From Exiguobacterium chiriqhucha RW-2 (GTDB lineage: Bacteria > Bacillota > Bacilli > Exiguobacteriales > Exiguobacteriaceae), in assembly GCF_000416965.1 (NCBI RefSeq), contig NZ_ATCL01000020.1, positions 496,001 to 560,000 of the forward strand: 64,000 nt of DNA. The letters are read 5' to 3'. This document shows positions 42,870 to 51,187 of this stretch, in pieces; the first letter of the stretch is position 1; every line of letters begins with the position of its first letter. The notes below the pieces were generated by a model. That model did not search any database, had not been told where the DNA came from, and saw only the letters and a list, made by a program, of their open reading frames with translations. The position numbers and the translations under genes were made by a program.

Positions 42870-44132
42870 ATGGAACGCAACGATCGTCCAACAGAATCAA
42901 ATGAACCAAATCGCCGCGAGGATTGGCTCGACACCGAGCTTGGCTCGTCCGAACAACGACAAGAGCCGTCGCGCGCAACACAACCGGCCCGACCTTCATT
43001 CGTCGGTCGGATGTTCCCTGGGTTTGTCGGTGGGGTAATCGGTGCTGTCTTGACTGGGGCCATCGCCTTCCCGTTCATCGATCAAGTCCCAACGAACGTG
43101 TCTGATACGAACGTGACGTCGGAAGGGTCACCGGTCCAGACGACATCGACGACGGCGGACAGCTCGGTCACCGATGCGGTCGCGACCGCACAACCTGCCG
43201 TCGTGACGGTAAACAATTTTGCTTCGAACGGATTATCGAATGAATCGGTCGAAGCTGGTGTCGGCTCGGGTGTCATCTATAAGAAAGACGGTGACTCGGC
43301 TTACATCGTCACGAACCATCACGTCGTCAACGGTGCTGACCGTTTGACCGTGACATTCAATGACGGATCGACAGCGGACGCCAAGTTGATGGGTAGTGAC
43401 GCCACATACGACTTGGCGGTGCTCGAAGTCGATGCGGACAAAGTCTCATCCGTCATCACGATCGGGAAGTCGAGTGAACTGAAGCCTGGACAGACTGTCA
43501 TCGCCATCGGCAATCCGCTCGGCCAGTTTGAGAACTCGGTCACGCGCGGCGTCGTCTCGTCGACGTCCCGTCTCGTTCCGGTCGATACGGATGAGAACGG
43601 ACAAGCCGATTTCAATGCCGAGGTCATCCAGACGGATGCTGCCATCAACCCGGGTAACTCCGGTGGTGCCTTGATTAACGAATCGGGCCAATTGATCGGA
43701 ATCAACTCGATGAAAATTGCGACCGATTCGGTGGAAGGGGTCGGCTTCTCGATTCCAGTCGATATCGCTTTGCCGCTCATCAATCAAATCGAGCAGACGG
43801 GCGAAGTGAACCATCCATCGCTCGGCGTGTCGCTCCGTGACGTGTCCGAGTTCCCACCCGGGTACTTGACCGAGCAAATCAATCTGCCGGAGTCGGTGAC
43901 GGCCGGTACGATTATCGTCGAAGTGCAGGCGAATAGCTCGGCCGCACGGGCCGGACTCGAAGCACGCGACGTCATCGTGAAAATTAACGATCAAGCCGTC
44001 TCGTCGTTCATCGACCTTCGGAGTGAACTGATCCGGGATACGGACGGAACGGTCACAATCGAATACGTTCGTGACGGCAAGACCGATACGGTCGATGTCG
44101 AGATTCAAAATGCGAATGGGGATGCATTGTAA
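42870..44132 (+). CDS. HtrA/DegP-like membrane-anchored serine protease
   Basis: A 420-residue S1C protease. An acidic cytoplasmic N-terminus (about 1-45), one membrane segment (about 46-70), a Ser/Thr-rich linker, then a trypsin-like domain with His in TNHHVV (near 151), Asp in TYDLAVLEV (near 181) and Ser in NPGNSGGALI (near 263). One PDZ domain occupies about 315-410 (AARAGLEARDVIVKIND). It degrades misfolded proteins outside the membrane. In Bacillus such genes answer to CssRS; no Css box was identified. The start follows AGGAGATGATT. Confidence 0.92.
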   Translation: MERNDRPTESNEPNRREDWLDTELGSSEQRQEPSRATQPARPSFVGRMFPGFVGGVIGAVLTGAIAFPFIDQVPTNVSDTNVTSEGSPVQTTSTTADSSVTDAVATAQPAVVTVNNFASNGLSNESVEAGVGSGVIYKKDGDSAYIVTNHHVVNGADRLTVTFNDGSTADAKLMGSDATYDLAVLEVDADKVSSVITIGKSSELKPGQTVIAIGNPLGQFENSVTRGVVSSTSRLVPVDTDENGQADFNAEVIQTDAAINPGNSGGALINESGQLIGINSMKIATDSVEGVGFSIPVDIALPLINQIEQTGEVNHPSLGVSLRDVSEFPPGYLTEQINLPESVTAGTIIVEVQANSSAARAGLEARDVIVKINDQAVSSFIDLRSELIRDTDGTVTIEYVRDGKTDTVDVEIQNANGDAL

Positions 44133-44158
44133 AGATGGGCACATAGCCCATCTTTTTT
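44133..44158 (+). terminator. Rho-independent terminator after the htrA-like gene
   Basis: Perfect stem AGATGGGC / GCCCATCT, loop ACATA, six T. Confidence 0.92.
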
Positions 44159-44188
44159 GTTATGCTTAGAAAAAAGGAGGGGATTCCA

Positions 44189-44533
44189 TTGATTCGCACA
44201 CTGTATGGGGTTTTATTTTTAGGGGCCGGCATCATGCACTTCGTCCAAGAACGGGCATTCATGTCGATTATCCCGAAATCATGGCCGTTCAAACGGTTCA
44301 TGGTCCAAGCGAGCGGTGTCATCGAAGTCGTCTATGGCGCGCTGTTGCTCACGAACAAAGGGACGCGATTTGTGAAGAGCACCTTACCCGCATTTTTGAT
44401 CGCCGTCTTCCCGGCCAATATCAATATGGCGCTCAAACCGTCGAAACTGGGCAAAATGCCGCTCCCGAAATGGGTGACGTGGGCCCGATTGCCGTTGCAA
44501 TGGGTATTGATTAAAGGGGTCAAAAAAATATAA
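44189..44533 (+). CDS. DoxX-like small membrane protein
   Basis: About 114 residues with four hydrophobic segments: LYGVLFLGAGIMHFVQ at the N-terminus, VQASGVIEVVYGALLL, FLIAVFPANINMAL, and a final segment before KKI. The pattern, with GIMHF and FPANINMA, fits the DoxX-like membrane family, whose role is poorly known. TTG 44189 follows AGGAGGGG by 6 bases; an ATG at 44162 precedes that site and is rejected. The M20 gene follows 20 bases later. Confidence 0.72.
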   Translation: MIRTLYGVLFLGAGIMHFVQERAFMSIIPKSWPFKRFMVQASGVIEVVYGALLLTNKGTRFVKSTLPAFLIAVFPANINMALKPSKLGKMPLPKWVTWARLPLQWVLIKGVKKI

Positions 44534-44553
44534 GTACATATGGGGGATCGATC

Positions 44554-45648
44554 ATGACGAACGTATTGAACTGGTTTGAGCATTTTCATGCCCATCCCGA
44601 AGTGAGCTGGAAAGAATTCGAGACGACGAAGACGATTGCCGACATCTTGACGTCATGGCAAGTCCGTCACGAAACGTTTGCCGACGTCACCGGCACCATC
44701 GCCGAGATTGGTGAGGGACACGATGTCATCGCTGTCCGAGCCGACATCGACGCGTTATGGCAACAAGTTGACGGGACGTTCCAAGCCAACCATTCATGTG
44801 GCCACGATGCCAATATCAGCATGGTGCTCGGTGCACTTGATGAGTTGCGACACGAACACTTGCCGAAACGGGTCCGGTTTATTTTCCAACCGGCCGAAGA
44901 ACAAGGGAACGGGTCGCTCGCGATGATTCGACACGGGGCGTTAAAAGACGTCAGTCAGCTGTACGGCATTCATTTGCGTCCGCTCGAGGAACTGCAACGC
45001 GGTCAATATGCGGCTGCGATTCAACACGGGGCCGCATTCTTCTTGAAAGGCAGGATCAACGGGGACGATGCTCATGGCGCGCGGCCGCATCAAGGTCAGA
45101 ACGCGTTAGACGTCATCTTCACGATTCAACAGATGCTCAAGAGCATCTATTTGTCGCCGTTTGAGCCGCATTCGGTCAAACTGACGGGTGTCCAAGCTGG
45201 GAGTGAGAATTTGAACATCATTCCGGGCAATGCGACATTCTCGATTGACGTCCGGGCCCAACAGAACAAGGAACTGCTCGAGCTGCGCGACCGGGTCGAG
45301 ACGATGTTGCACCAGATTGCAGTCCTGCATGGAGTGACGATCGACTGGGAATGGCAAGATTTCACCCCAGGCGCCTTGATTGGCGAACGTTCGAGCCGTC
45401 ATGCGGCCGAAGCGATTAGTCAGCGGTTCGGGGCCGATGCACTCGTCGACCGAATCATCACGTCAGGTAGCGACGATTTTCATTTCTACACGGTCGAACA
45501 GCCAGGACTCGATGCGACGATGATTGGCATCGGCGCCAACTTGACACCAGGGCTCCATCATCCACAGATGACGTTCGATCGCGACGTCCTTCCTGAAGCG
45601 GCCGCGCTACTAGCCGATACGTTGCGACGGGCCGTCCACGCGACATGA
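44554..45648 (+). CDS. M20 amidohydrolase (AmhX-like)
   Basis: A 364-residue M20D metallohydrolase. HAHPEVSWKEFET at the N-terminus, VRADIDAL, CGHDANISMVLGAL (metal ligands), FQPAEEQGNGS (catalytic and metal glutamates), a dimerisation domain with NIIPGNATFSIDVRA, and SGSDDFHFYT. It hydrolyses N-acyl amino acids or related amides, similar to AmhX of Bacillus. Context just upstream of an NhaC-type transporter and a dipeptide epimerase suggests peptide or acyl-amino-acid use. The start follows GGGGGATC. Confidence 0.85.
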   Translation: MTNVLNWFEHFHAHPEVSWKEFETTKTIADILTSWQVRHETFADVTGTIAEIGEGHDVIAVRADIDALWQQVDGTFQANHSCGHDANISMVLGALDELRHEHLPKRVRFIFQPAEEQGNGSLAMIRHGALKDVSQLYGIHLRPLEELQRGQYAAAIQHGAAFFLKGRINGDDAHGARPHQGQNALDVIFTIQQMLKSIYLSPFEPHSVKLTGVQAGSENLNIIPGNATFSIDVRAQQNKELLELRDRVETMLHQIAVLHGVTIDWEWQDFTPGALIGERSSRHAAEAISQRFGADALVDRIITSGSDDFHFYTVEQPGLDATMIGIGANLTPGLHHPQMTFDRDVLPEAAALLADTLRRAVHAT

Positions 45649-45654
45649 ACGACA

Positions 45655-45690
45655 AAATGAACGAGGCGAATTCGCTTCCGTTCATTTTTT
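45655..45690 (+). terminator. Rho-independent terminator after the M20 gene
   Basis: Outer stem AAATGAACG (45655-45663) with CGTTCATTT (45679-45687), partly paired interior, T run. Confidence 0.82.
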
Positions 45691-45706
45691 TATTGCCTTC
45701 CTCGAA

Positions 45707-45720
45707 TGTAAGCGTTATCA
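45707..45720 (+). promoter_or_regulatory. cre (CcpA) site upstream of the NhaC-type gene
   Basis: TGTAAGCGTTATCA fits the cre consensus TGWAANCGNTNWCA at all 14 positions. It lies 76 bases upstream of the start and 9 bases before the tandem 11-base repeat, consistent with carbon catabolite repression of the transporter. Confidence 0.55.
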
Positions 45721-45728
45721 TCATCTTA

Positions 45729-45750
45729 TTAGCGACAATATAACGACAAT
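45729..45750 (+). promoter_or_regulatory. Tandem 11-base repeat operator, copy A
   Basis: TTAGCGACAAT followed directly by ATAACGACAAT. The same tandem unit (TTAACGACTAT-TTAACGACAAT) occurs at 48438-48459 between the regulator and the epimerase. An 11-base period puts both units on one face of the DNA. Confidence 0.55.
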
Positions 45751-45782
45751 TCAGAATCTTTCGCTATCGGGGAGGAAGACAC

Positions 45783-47210
45783 ATGGAACAACAGGGGAAC
45801 AAGGTAGACATGAAGCTTCGCTGGGCGGTATTGCCGCTACTTGTCATGATCGGGGTCATGCTCGTAGCCATTGTCCAATTAAAACAAGGCCCACACATCC
45901 CGCTCATCATCGGGACGGCGGTGGCGGCACTCGTCGCCTGGCGACACGGCTATAAGTGGAAAGAGATTGAAGAGATGATGTACAAAGGGATTCGACTCGC
46001 TTTGCCGGCGGTCGTCATCATCATCTTGGTCGGCTTGACGATTGGGGCGTGGATTGGGGGAGGCGTCGTCGCGACGATGATTTATTATGGGTTGACGATT
46101 ATCTCACCGGCCTATTTCCTCGTGACGATTTGTATCATCTGTGCGGTCGTCGCGCTCTCCATCGGCAGTTCATGGTCGACGATGGGGACGATCGGCGTCG
46201 CCGGGATGGGCATCGGGCTAAGTATGGGGATACCAGCACCGATGGTCGCCGGAGCCGTCATTTCTGGCGCTTATTTTGGGGACAAGATGTCGCCGCTGTC
46301 GGATACGACGAATTTGGCGGCCGGTTTGACGCATACGGACCTATTCGTCCATATCCGTCACATGCTGTATACGACGATTCCGGGCTTGATCATCGCCCTA
46401 AGCGCGTATTGGTGGCTCGGTCGCCGCTTCAGTGAGACGACGACGGATTCGTCAGAGATCGTGCAGACGCTCGCCATTTTAAAAGAGAGCTTTGTCATCT
46501 CACCGTGGTTGCTCATGATTCCACTCGCGGTCATCGCGCTCGTCGCGAAAAAAGTGCCGGCCATACCAGCTCTCGTCGTCGGCATCGCCCTTGGATTTTT
46601 GGCGCAAGTCGTCGTGCAAGGTGGCTCGCTCTCAGATAGTGTCGGGGCGCTCCAGAGCGGTTATGTGATCGAGACCGGCAATGAGTTGGTCGATAACTTG
46701 TTCAGCCGAGGTGGACTCGACGCGATGATGTATACCGTCTCGATGACGATCGTCGCGATGACATTCGGAGGGATACTAGAGTACTCGGGTATGCTCCAGT
46801 CCATCATGAACCAAATCGTCAAGCTGGCGAAAACGGCCGGATCGATGGTCGCTTCAACGATTCTTGCCGCGTTCGCGACGAATGCATCATGTTCCGAACA
46901 ATACATTTCGATTGTCGTGCCGTCGCGCATGTTCGCCAGTGCCTATGAAAAGATGGGGCTTCATTCGAAGAACTTGTCGCGGGCGCTTGAAGACGGCGGC
47001 ACGCTCACGTCGGTCTTCATCCCATGGAATACGTGTGGCGTGTTCATTCTCGGGACGCTAGGCGTCGGGGCGTTCGAGTACGCGCCATACGCCATTCTAA
47101 ACTTTGTCGTTCCGGTCATTTCAATCATCTATGCGTTCACAGGTTTCACGATTGAACGGATTGCTGTGTTAAGGGCAGAACCATCGATCGACCAACAAGC
47201 GGCGCAATGA
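45783..47210 (+). CDS. NhaC-family antiporter/transporter
   Basis: A 475-residue protein with about 11-12 membrane segments. IGSSWSTMGTIGVAG, GAVISGAYFGDKMSPLSDTTNLA and SNASCSEQ-like ATNASCSEQYISIVVPSRMF are hallmarks of NhaC/IT-superfamily members. Besides Na+/H+ antiport, members exchange organic acids (MleN malate/lactate type). Its perfect cre site and shared operator with the epimerase gene argue for nutrient uptake rather than pH homeostasis. The start follows GGGGAGGAAG. It is convergent with the regulator. Confidence 0.88.
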   Translation: MEQQGNKVDMKLRWAVLPLLVMIGVMLVAIVQLKQGPHIPLIIGTAVAALVAWRHGYKWKEIEEMMYKGIRLALPAVVIIILVGLTIGAWIGGGVVATMIYYGLTIISPAYFLVTICIICAVVALSIGSSWSTMGTIGVAGMGIGLSMGIPAPMVAGAVISGAYFGDKMSPLSDTTNLAAGLTHTDLFVHIRHMLYTTIPGLIIALSAYWWLGRRFSETTTDSSEIVQTLAILKESFVISPWLLMIPLAVIALVAKKVPAIPALVVGIALGFLAQVVVQGGSLSDSVGALQSGYVIETGNELVDNLFSRGGLDAMMYTVSMTIVAMTFGGILEYSGMLQSIMNQIVKLAKTAGSMVASTILAAFATNASCSEQYISIVVPSRMFASAYEKMGLHSKNLSRALEDGGTLTSVFIPWNTCGVFILGTLGVGAFEYAPYAILNFVVPVISIIYAFTGFTIERIAVLRAEPSIDQQAAQ

Positions 47211-47212
47211 AA

Positions 47213-47242
47213 AATTTCCCGGCCTCATGAGGTCGGGAAATT
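47213..47242 (-). terminator. Shared hairpin between the NhaC-type gene and the regulator
   Basis: Thirteen-base stem (AATTTCCCG-G-CCT with AGG-T-CGGGAAATT, one G-U) and loop CATG. On the minus strand it is followed by TTTTT; on the plus strand the T run is poor. It overlaps the regulator stop codon. Confidence 0.75.
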
Positions 47243-48418
47243 GAATTTATAGACGGCGCGGGGCCGGCCTTGGCTATAACTCATCTCTTCGCCGATCACA
47301 TCGACGATGCCGGCGCCATGAAGTTTTTTGATGAGCCGTTCCGTCGTTCGTCGGGTCACGTCGAGGTAGTCGGTCAACTCTTTTGCCGTGAACTCGTGCT
47401 TGCGTTTGGCGAATTGTAAAATCTTCCCGATATTGACGGGGCTGACTCCGGCTTGTTTGATGAAGTCGAAGGCAAGTTGTTCCGTCACGCGATACGGGAT
47501 GTGCGCGTCACGGGTCGGGAACGATAATCGTTTGGAATCATCGACGATGCGGATGCGCTCTTTACTTGCGGCAGACAAGGCGATTTGAGCATGCTCGTCC
47601 GCCTGTTGATAGTCCGTTCCATACCCGATTCCAATGCGGTACGTCCCGTTCGGTGCGAGCGTATCTTCTTCGAACGCGTTCATCACCTCACCTTTGGTCG
47701 TCAATACCGTGATGTGATGGTCCTCCGCGGACTCAAGATGTCCACCCAGATAGCGGACCGAGGCGAGGTGGTCACGCAACGTCGTATCGATCGTGTCGTA
47801 GCGGATGATGGCGAACTGGGCGGCATCGGCCAACTGTTGCCGAACTTGTTGAATCAACTGATCGAGATGGTGCCTGACGGTCACTGTCGGCTCAATCATC
47901 AGTTGACTGTTCAATCCGGCACGAACGAGCTCATGATGCACCCGCTCGATGCTCGTGATGGCCAGATTCGTTTGTTTGCCTTGGTGACTGGTATGAAAGG
48001 CGATGACGTCCTCGAATGCGAGATCAGGACTGATGCGCATGACGGTGGGGGCGACCCGTTCGTTCGGGAACGAGTCGAGAATCGACGTCAGTCGTCTCGG
48101 TTCGACCAAATCGATTGATACTTGATTGAGCGACACCGAGTGGGTGAGCGTCGCATAGAGAAGCGTCGTCAAGAGGACAGTCTCGTCTTGGACGACGTGA
48201 TGTGCCGCCACGTTGGTAAGATAAGGGGTCGCATAGGCGAACGGGAACGAGCCGGAAAAAAAGACGCCGTCGAACGAGCCGAGCGTTTGAGCGATGGTCG
48301 CCGCTTCGTGCGGATGCTCATACGGATGATAGGCGAACCGGACGTCCTCTGGTGAACCGAGCGAACGAATCGTCTCCACGAATTCGTGTGATCCGACGAT
48401 GGCGATATGGATGGACAT
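47225..48418 (-). CDS. Transcription regulator with C-terminal winged helix, unusual family
   Basis: About 397 residues. The N-terminal ~110 look like a Rossmann-type or PrpR-like sensing domain (HIAIVGSHEFVETIRSLG, DGVFFSGSFPFAYATPYL). Residues about 180-300 resemble the degenerate GGDEF-like domain of CdaR/PucR regulators (IGIGYGTDYQQADEHAQIAL). The C-terminal ~75 are a winged helix-turn-helix (KELTDYLDVTRRTTERLIKKL). I do not know a named family. ATG 48418 follows AAGGAGGAG. It is divergent from the epimerase, with the repeated operator between them, so it probably controls itself, the epimerase operon and the NhaC-type gene. Confidence 0.78.
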   Translation of the reverse strand: MSIHIAIVGSHEFVETIRSLGSPEDVRFAYHPYEHPHEAATIAQTLGSFDGVFFSGSFPFAYATPYLTNVAAHHVVQDETVLLTTLLYATLTHSVSLNQVSIDLVEPRRLTSILDSFPNERVAPTVMRISPDLAFEDVIAFHTSHQGKQTNLAITSIERVHHELVRAGLNSQLMIEPTVTVRHHLDQLIQQVRQQLADAAQFAIIRYDTIDTTLRDHLASVRYLGGHLESAEDHHITVLTTKGEVMNAFEEDTLAPNGTYRIGIGYGTDYQQADEHAQIALSAASKERIRIVDDSKRLSFPTRDAHIPYRVTEQLAFDFIKQAGVSPVNIGKILQFAKRKHEFTAKELTDYLDVTRRTTERLIKKLHGAGIVDVIGEEMSYSQGRPRAVYKFNFPTS

Positions 48419-48437
48419 CAAAACTCCTCCTTGCAAT

Positions 48438-48459
48438 TTAACGACTATTTAACGACAAT
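48438..48459 (+). promoter_or_regulatory. Tandem 11-base repeat operator, copy B
   Basis: TTAACGACTAT followed directly by TTAACGACAAT, in the 78-base divergent region between the regulator and the epimerase. It matches copy A at 45729-45750. Confidence 0.58.
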
Positions 48460-48496
48460 ATAGCTAATGACACGTAAGAAGTAAAGGAGAATGGAT

Positions 48497-49627
48497 ATGA
48501 GAATAGAGAAAATCGAACTGTTTGCGATTCGTTTACCGTTAAAAGTGCCGTTCATCGTCAGTTACCATCGTTATGACGACATGCCGTCAGTGATTGTAAA
48601 ATTGACGACCGAATGTGGTCACGTCGGCTATGGAGAGGCCGTCGCCGATGAACACGTCACGGGCGAATCGCTCGATAGTACAATCAGTGTGATTCGACAT
48701 GTGCTCGGACCGCTTTTAATCGGCGAAAACCCGATGCAGATGGAACGGATTCACGACGTGATGGACCGGGCCATCCGTGACGTGCCGGCGGCGAAGGCGG
48801 CGCTCGATATCGCCTGTCATGACGTCGTCGGGAAAAAGCTCGGGCTTCCGGTGTATGATCTGCTCGGTGGCCGTTATCACGACGCCTTTCCGGTCACGCA
48901 CGTCCTCAGTATCGGCGAGCCGGAGGCGATGGCGGCCGAGGCTCGCGAACAGATCGAACAAGGGTACACGGCCGTCAAGATGAAAGTTGGCGTCGACGTC
49001 GCCTCGGACGTACGCCGTGTCGAGGCGGTCCGGCGTGCCGTCGGTCCAAACGTGCCGATTCGGGTCGACGTCAATCAGGGCTGGGTGAATGCCGCTAAGA
49101 CACTCCAAGCGATGCAGCAGCTTGAGCCATTCCACATCGATTGGGTCGAACAGCCGGTCAAGGCTGACGACTTTGAAGGAATGGTCGAAGTGAAAGGGAA
49201 AATCTCGGTGCCACTCATGATTGATGAAGGCGTGCGCGGCATGACGGAGATGCGTCGGTTGACGATGATGCAGGCCGCCCACAAAGTGAACATCAAACTG
49301 ATGAAGTGTGGCGGCATCTACCCGGCGAAAAAACTCGTGCATATGGCCGAAATGTCGGGCATCGAGTGTCAAATCGGGTCGATGGTCGAGTCGTCGGTCG
49401 CCTCGAGTGCAGGCTTTCATGTCGCCTTCTCGAGCAAAATCGTCCAATCGGTCGAGTTGACAGGTCCCCTTCGTTTCGCCGAAGACATCGGCAACTTGAT
49501 GTACGACTTGCCGTTCATCCGCCTGTCCGATGAGCCAGGTCTCGGTGTCGACGTCGATGAGGCCGTCTTGTCACGGCTGACGACGGCGACGTATGTCATC
49601 GGAGGGGTCGACCATGTGGCGCAGTGA
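48497..49627 (+). CDS. Dipeptide epimerase (enolase superfamily, L-Ala-D/L-Glu epimerase-like)
   Basis: A 376-residue enolase-superfamily enzyme of the muconate-lactonising subgroup. The N-terminal cap (RIEKIELFAIRLPLKVPF) is followed by a TIM barrel with the KxK base AVKMKVG (near residue 162), metal ligands in DVNQGW, EQPV and DEGV, and the opposing lysine in NIKLMKCGG. Two lysines on opposite strands indicate epimerisation, usually of L-Ala-D/L-Glu from murein or of other dipeptides. ATG 48497 lies 8 bases after GGAG; ATG 48491 is too close. It overlaps the GNAT gene by 14 bases. Confidence 0.88.
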   Translation: MRIEKIELFAIRLPLKVPFIVSYHRYDDMPSVIVKLTTECGHVGYGEAVADEHVTGESLDSTISVIRHVLGPLLIGENPMQMERIHDVMDRAIRDVPAAKAALDIACHDVVGKKLGLPVYDLLGGRYHDAFPVTHVLSIGEPEAMAAEAREQIEQGYTAVKMKVGVDVASDVRRVEAVRRAVGPNVPIRVDVNQGWVNAAKTLQAMQQLEPFHIDWVEQPVKADDFEGMVEVKGKISVPLMIDEGVRGMTEMRRLTMMQAAHKVNIKLMKCGGIYPAKKLVHMAEMSGIECQIGSMVESSVASSAGFHVAFSSKIVQSVELTGPLRFAEDIGNLMYDLPFIRLSDEPGLGVDVDEAVLSRLTTATYVIGGVDHVAQ

Positions 49628-50285
49628 GTGTAACGGCCTCGACATCGAGGTCAACTATTTGACGATGACAGAGCTCGCACAAGTCGAGGCGGTGCAACAG
49701 GCCGTCATGGCCACATTGACGGAAGGAAGCCAGTACCAGTCCCTCACGACTGAGGAGTTCGTAAAGCTGTTGACCGACCGCACATTGATTGGGGCGTACC
49801 ACGAGGGCACGTTGATCGCATTCCGCGCGCTCCTGATCCCGCCGCTCGACGAAGAGCATCTAGGATACGACATCGGTTATCCGTCTGATGCGCTCGACCG
49901 CATCTTGTATCAAGAAGTGACGAACGTCCATCCTGACTACCGCGGCTACGGTCTGCAACAACATCTCGGTAGGCTCCTCATGAAAGAGCTTGAACATGGC
50001 AGTCGGTTCGACCTCGTCTGTGCGACCGTGGCGCCTTTCAATATCCCGAGCCTGAAGGACAAGTTCGCCCTCGGCCTTCGCATCGGTGCCCTCAAACCGA
50101 AATATGGCGGAAAGCTGCGCTACATTTTTATGAAGGAACTGCACAACGACTGGCGCCCGACTGGTGACACGACGTGGCTCGATATGGGCGAGACGGAGCA
50201 ACAAGTCGCCTTATTGAAGGCAGGCTGGTTCGGGACGATGATGACACGCGACGGGGAGAGCTGGCTCGTCAAATATGAACGATGA
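49614..50285 (+). CDS. GNAT-family acetyltransferase coupled to the epimerase
   Basis: A 223-residue acetyltransferase of unusual length. EVTNVHPDYRGYGLQQHLGRLL (residues about 102-123) is the acetyl-CoA-binding motif; the C-terminal ~60 residues (TTWLDMGETEQQVALLKAGW) lie beyond the usual fold. ATG 49614 follows GGAGGGG within the epimerase end, so they are co-translated. A plausible but unproven role is N-acetylation of an amino acid or dipeptide made or used by the epimerase and the M20 amidohydrolase. Confidence 0.8.
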   Translation: MWRSECNGLDIEVNYLTMTELAQVEAVQQAVMATLTEGSQYQSLTTEEFVKLLTDRTLIGAYHEGTLIAFRALLIPPLDEEHLGYDIGYPSDALDRILYQEVTNVHPDYRGYGLQQHLGRLLMKELEHGSRFDLVCATVAPFNIPSLKDKFALGLRIGALKPKYGGKLRYIFMKELHNDWRPTGDTTWLDMGETEQQVALLKAGWFGTMMTRDGESWLVKYER

Positions 50286-50315
50286 AAAATGGCCTGATCG
50301 CGACGATCAGGCCAT
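50284..50315 (-). terminator. Terminator of the SGNH hydrolase gene
   Basis: Perfect 12-base stem ATGGCCTGATCG / CGATCAGGCCAT, loop of 3; the minus strand has a TTTTT run after it. On the plus strand it may also slow read-through from the GNAT gene. Confidence 0.82.
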
Positions 50316-50320
50316 GTTGC

Positions 50321-51070
50321 TTATTCGAGGATGAACAATACGTCCTCGGCTAACTTCTCATATGTCCGGTCGCTCGGATGGAACTGGTCGGTCGCAAGGT
50401 CACGGCCGACGTCCGAGACGTAAGCGAACGGATCGATCACATCGATGCGTTGCGCGTTGCCGAACGTGGCCGCGGAGGCGTTCCAGTCGAGAATCAATTG
50501 ATTGAACGCCTCACCGTTCTCGTTCTCTTGGAACGGGTTATAGAGCGCGATATAGACGATTTGCGCCGTATCGTTCAATCCGCGAACTTGTTCGAAGATA
50601 TCATTCAAGTTCGTCTTCGCATCGGTCACGACTTGCTCGATATCGACCGATTCGAAATTGTCGACGTTCTCGCCGCGGTTGAACAAGTCGTTGCCGCCGA
50701 TCGTGAGCGTGATATAGCGGGCGTTCTCAATCGTGCGTCTTACTTCAGGTTGTTCGAGCTGCGCCAATAAGTCTTCCGTCCGGGCGCCGGAGACGGCCAG
50801 ATTCTGCGTACGGATATCATTCTCTTCGAGCGCTTCACCGACCGGTTGGACGTAGCCCGCACCTGATGTAGAGCCGACCCCGCGTGTCAATGAATCTCCG
50901 AGTGCGACGTAAACATCACCGACCGGTTCGGGTCTCGTATCTTCGCTGACCGAGAGTGTCCGTTCCGGCGGATTGACGATATCTTGGTAACCGATCCATA
51001 AACCGTATAGGGCGATGCCCGTCAAGAAGACAGAACCGATTAAAAACGTATACCATTTCCCATTTTTCAT
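50321..51070 (-). CDS. SGNH/GDSL-family hydrolase, membrane-anchored
   Basis: A 249-residue protein with an N-terminal membrane anchor or uncleaved signal (residues about 6-26) and an extracellular SGNH domain: serine in ALGDSLTRG (near residue 59), block II glycine in NLAVSGART, asparagine in TIGGND, and the Asp-His pair in DQFHPSDRTYE. It is a lipase, esterase or carbohydrate deacylase acting outside the cell, similar in layout to Bacillus YpmR. It is divergent from the ABC transporter genes. Confidence 0.87.
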   Translation of the reverse strand: MKNGKWYTFLIGSVFLTGIALYGLWIGYQDIVNPPERTLSVSEDTRPEPVGDVYVALGDSLTRGVGSTSGAGYVQPVGEALEENDIRTQNLAVSGARTEDLLAQLEQPEVRRTIENARYITLTIGGNDLFNRGENVDNFESVDIEQVVTDAKTNLNDIFEQVRGLNDTAQIVYIALYNPFQENENGEAFNQLILDWNASAATFGNAQRIDVIDPFAYVSDVGRDLATDQFHPSDRTYEKLAEDVLFILE

Positions 51071-51187
51071 GTGATGACCTCACTTTCTATAGAACTATCA
51101 TATCAAATAAGTGTGAACCTGCCCTATGTGAATGTTCGAATAGGACAGATGCGATCGAGTCCGATAGAATGTAGGAGAGGTGAGATG

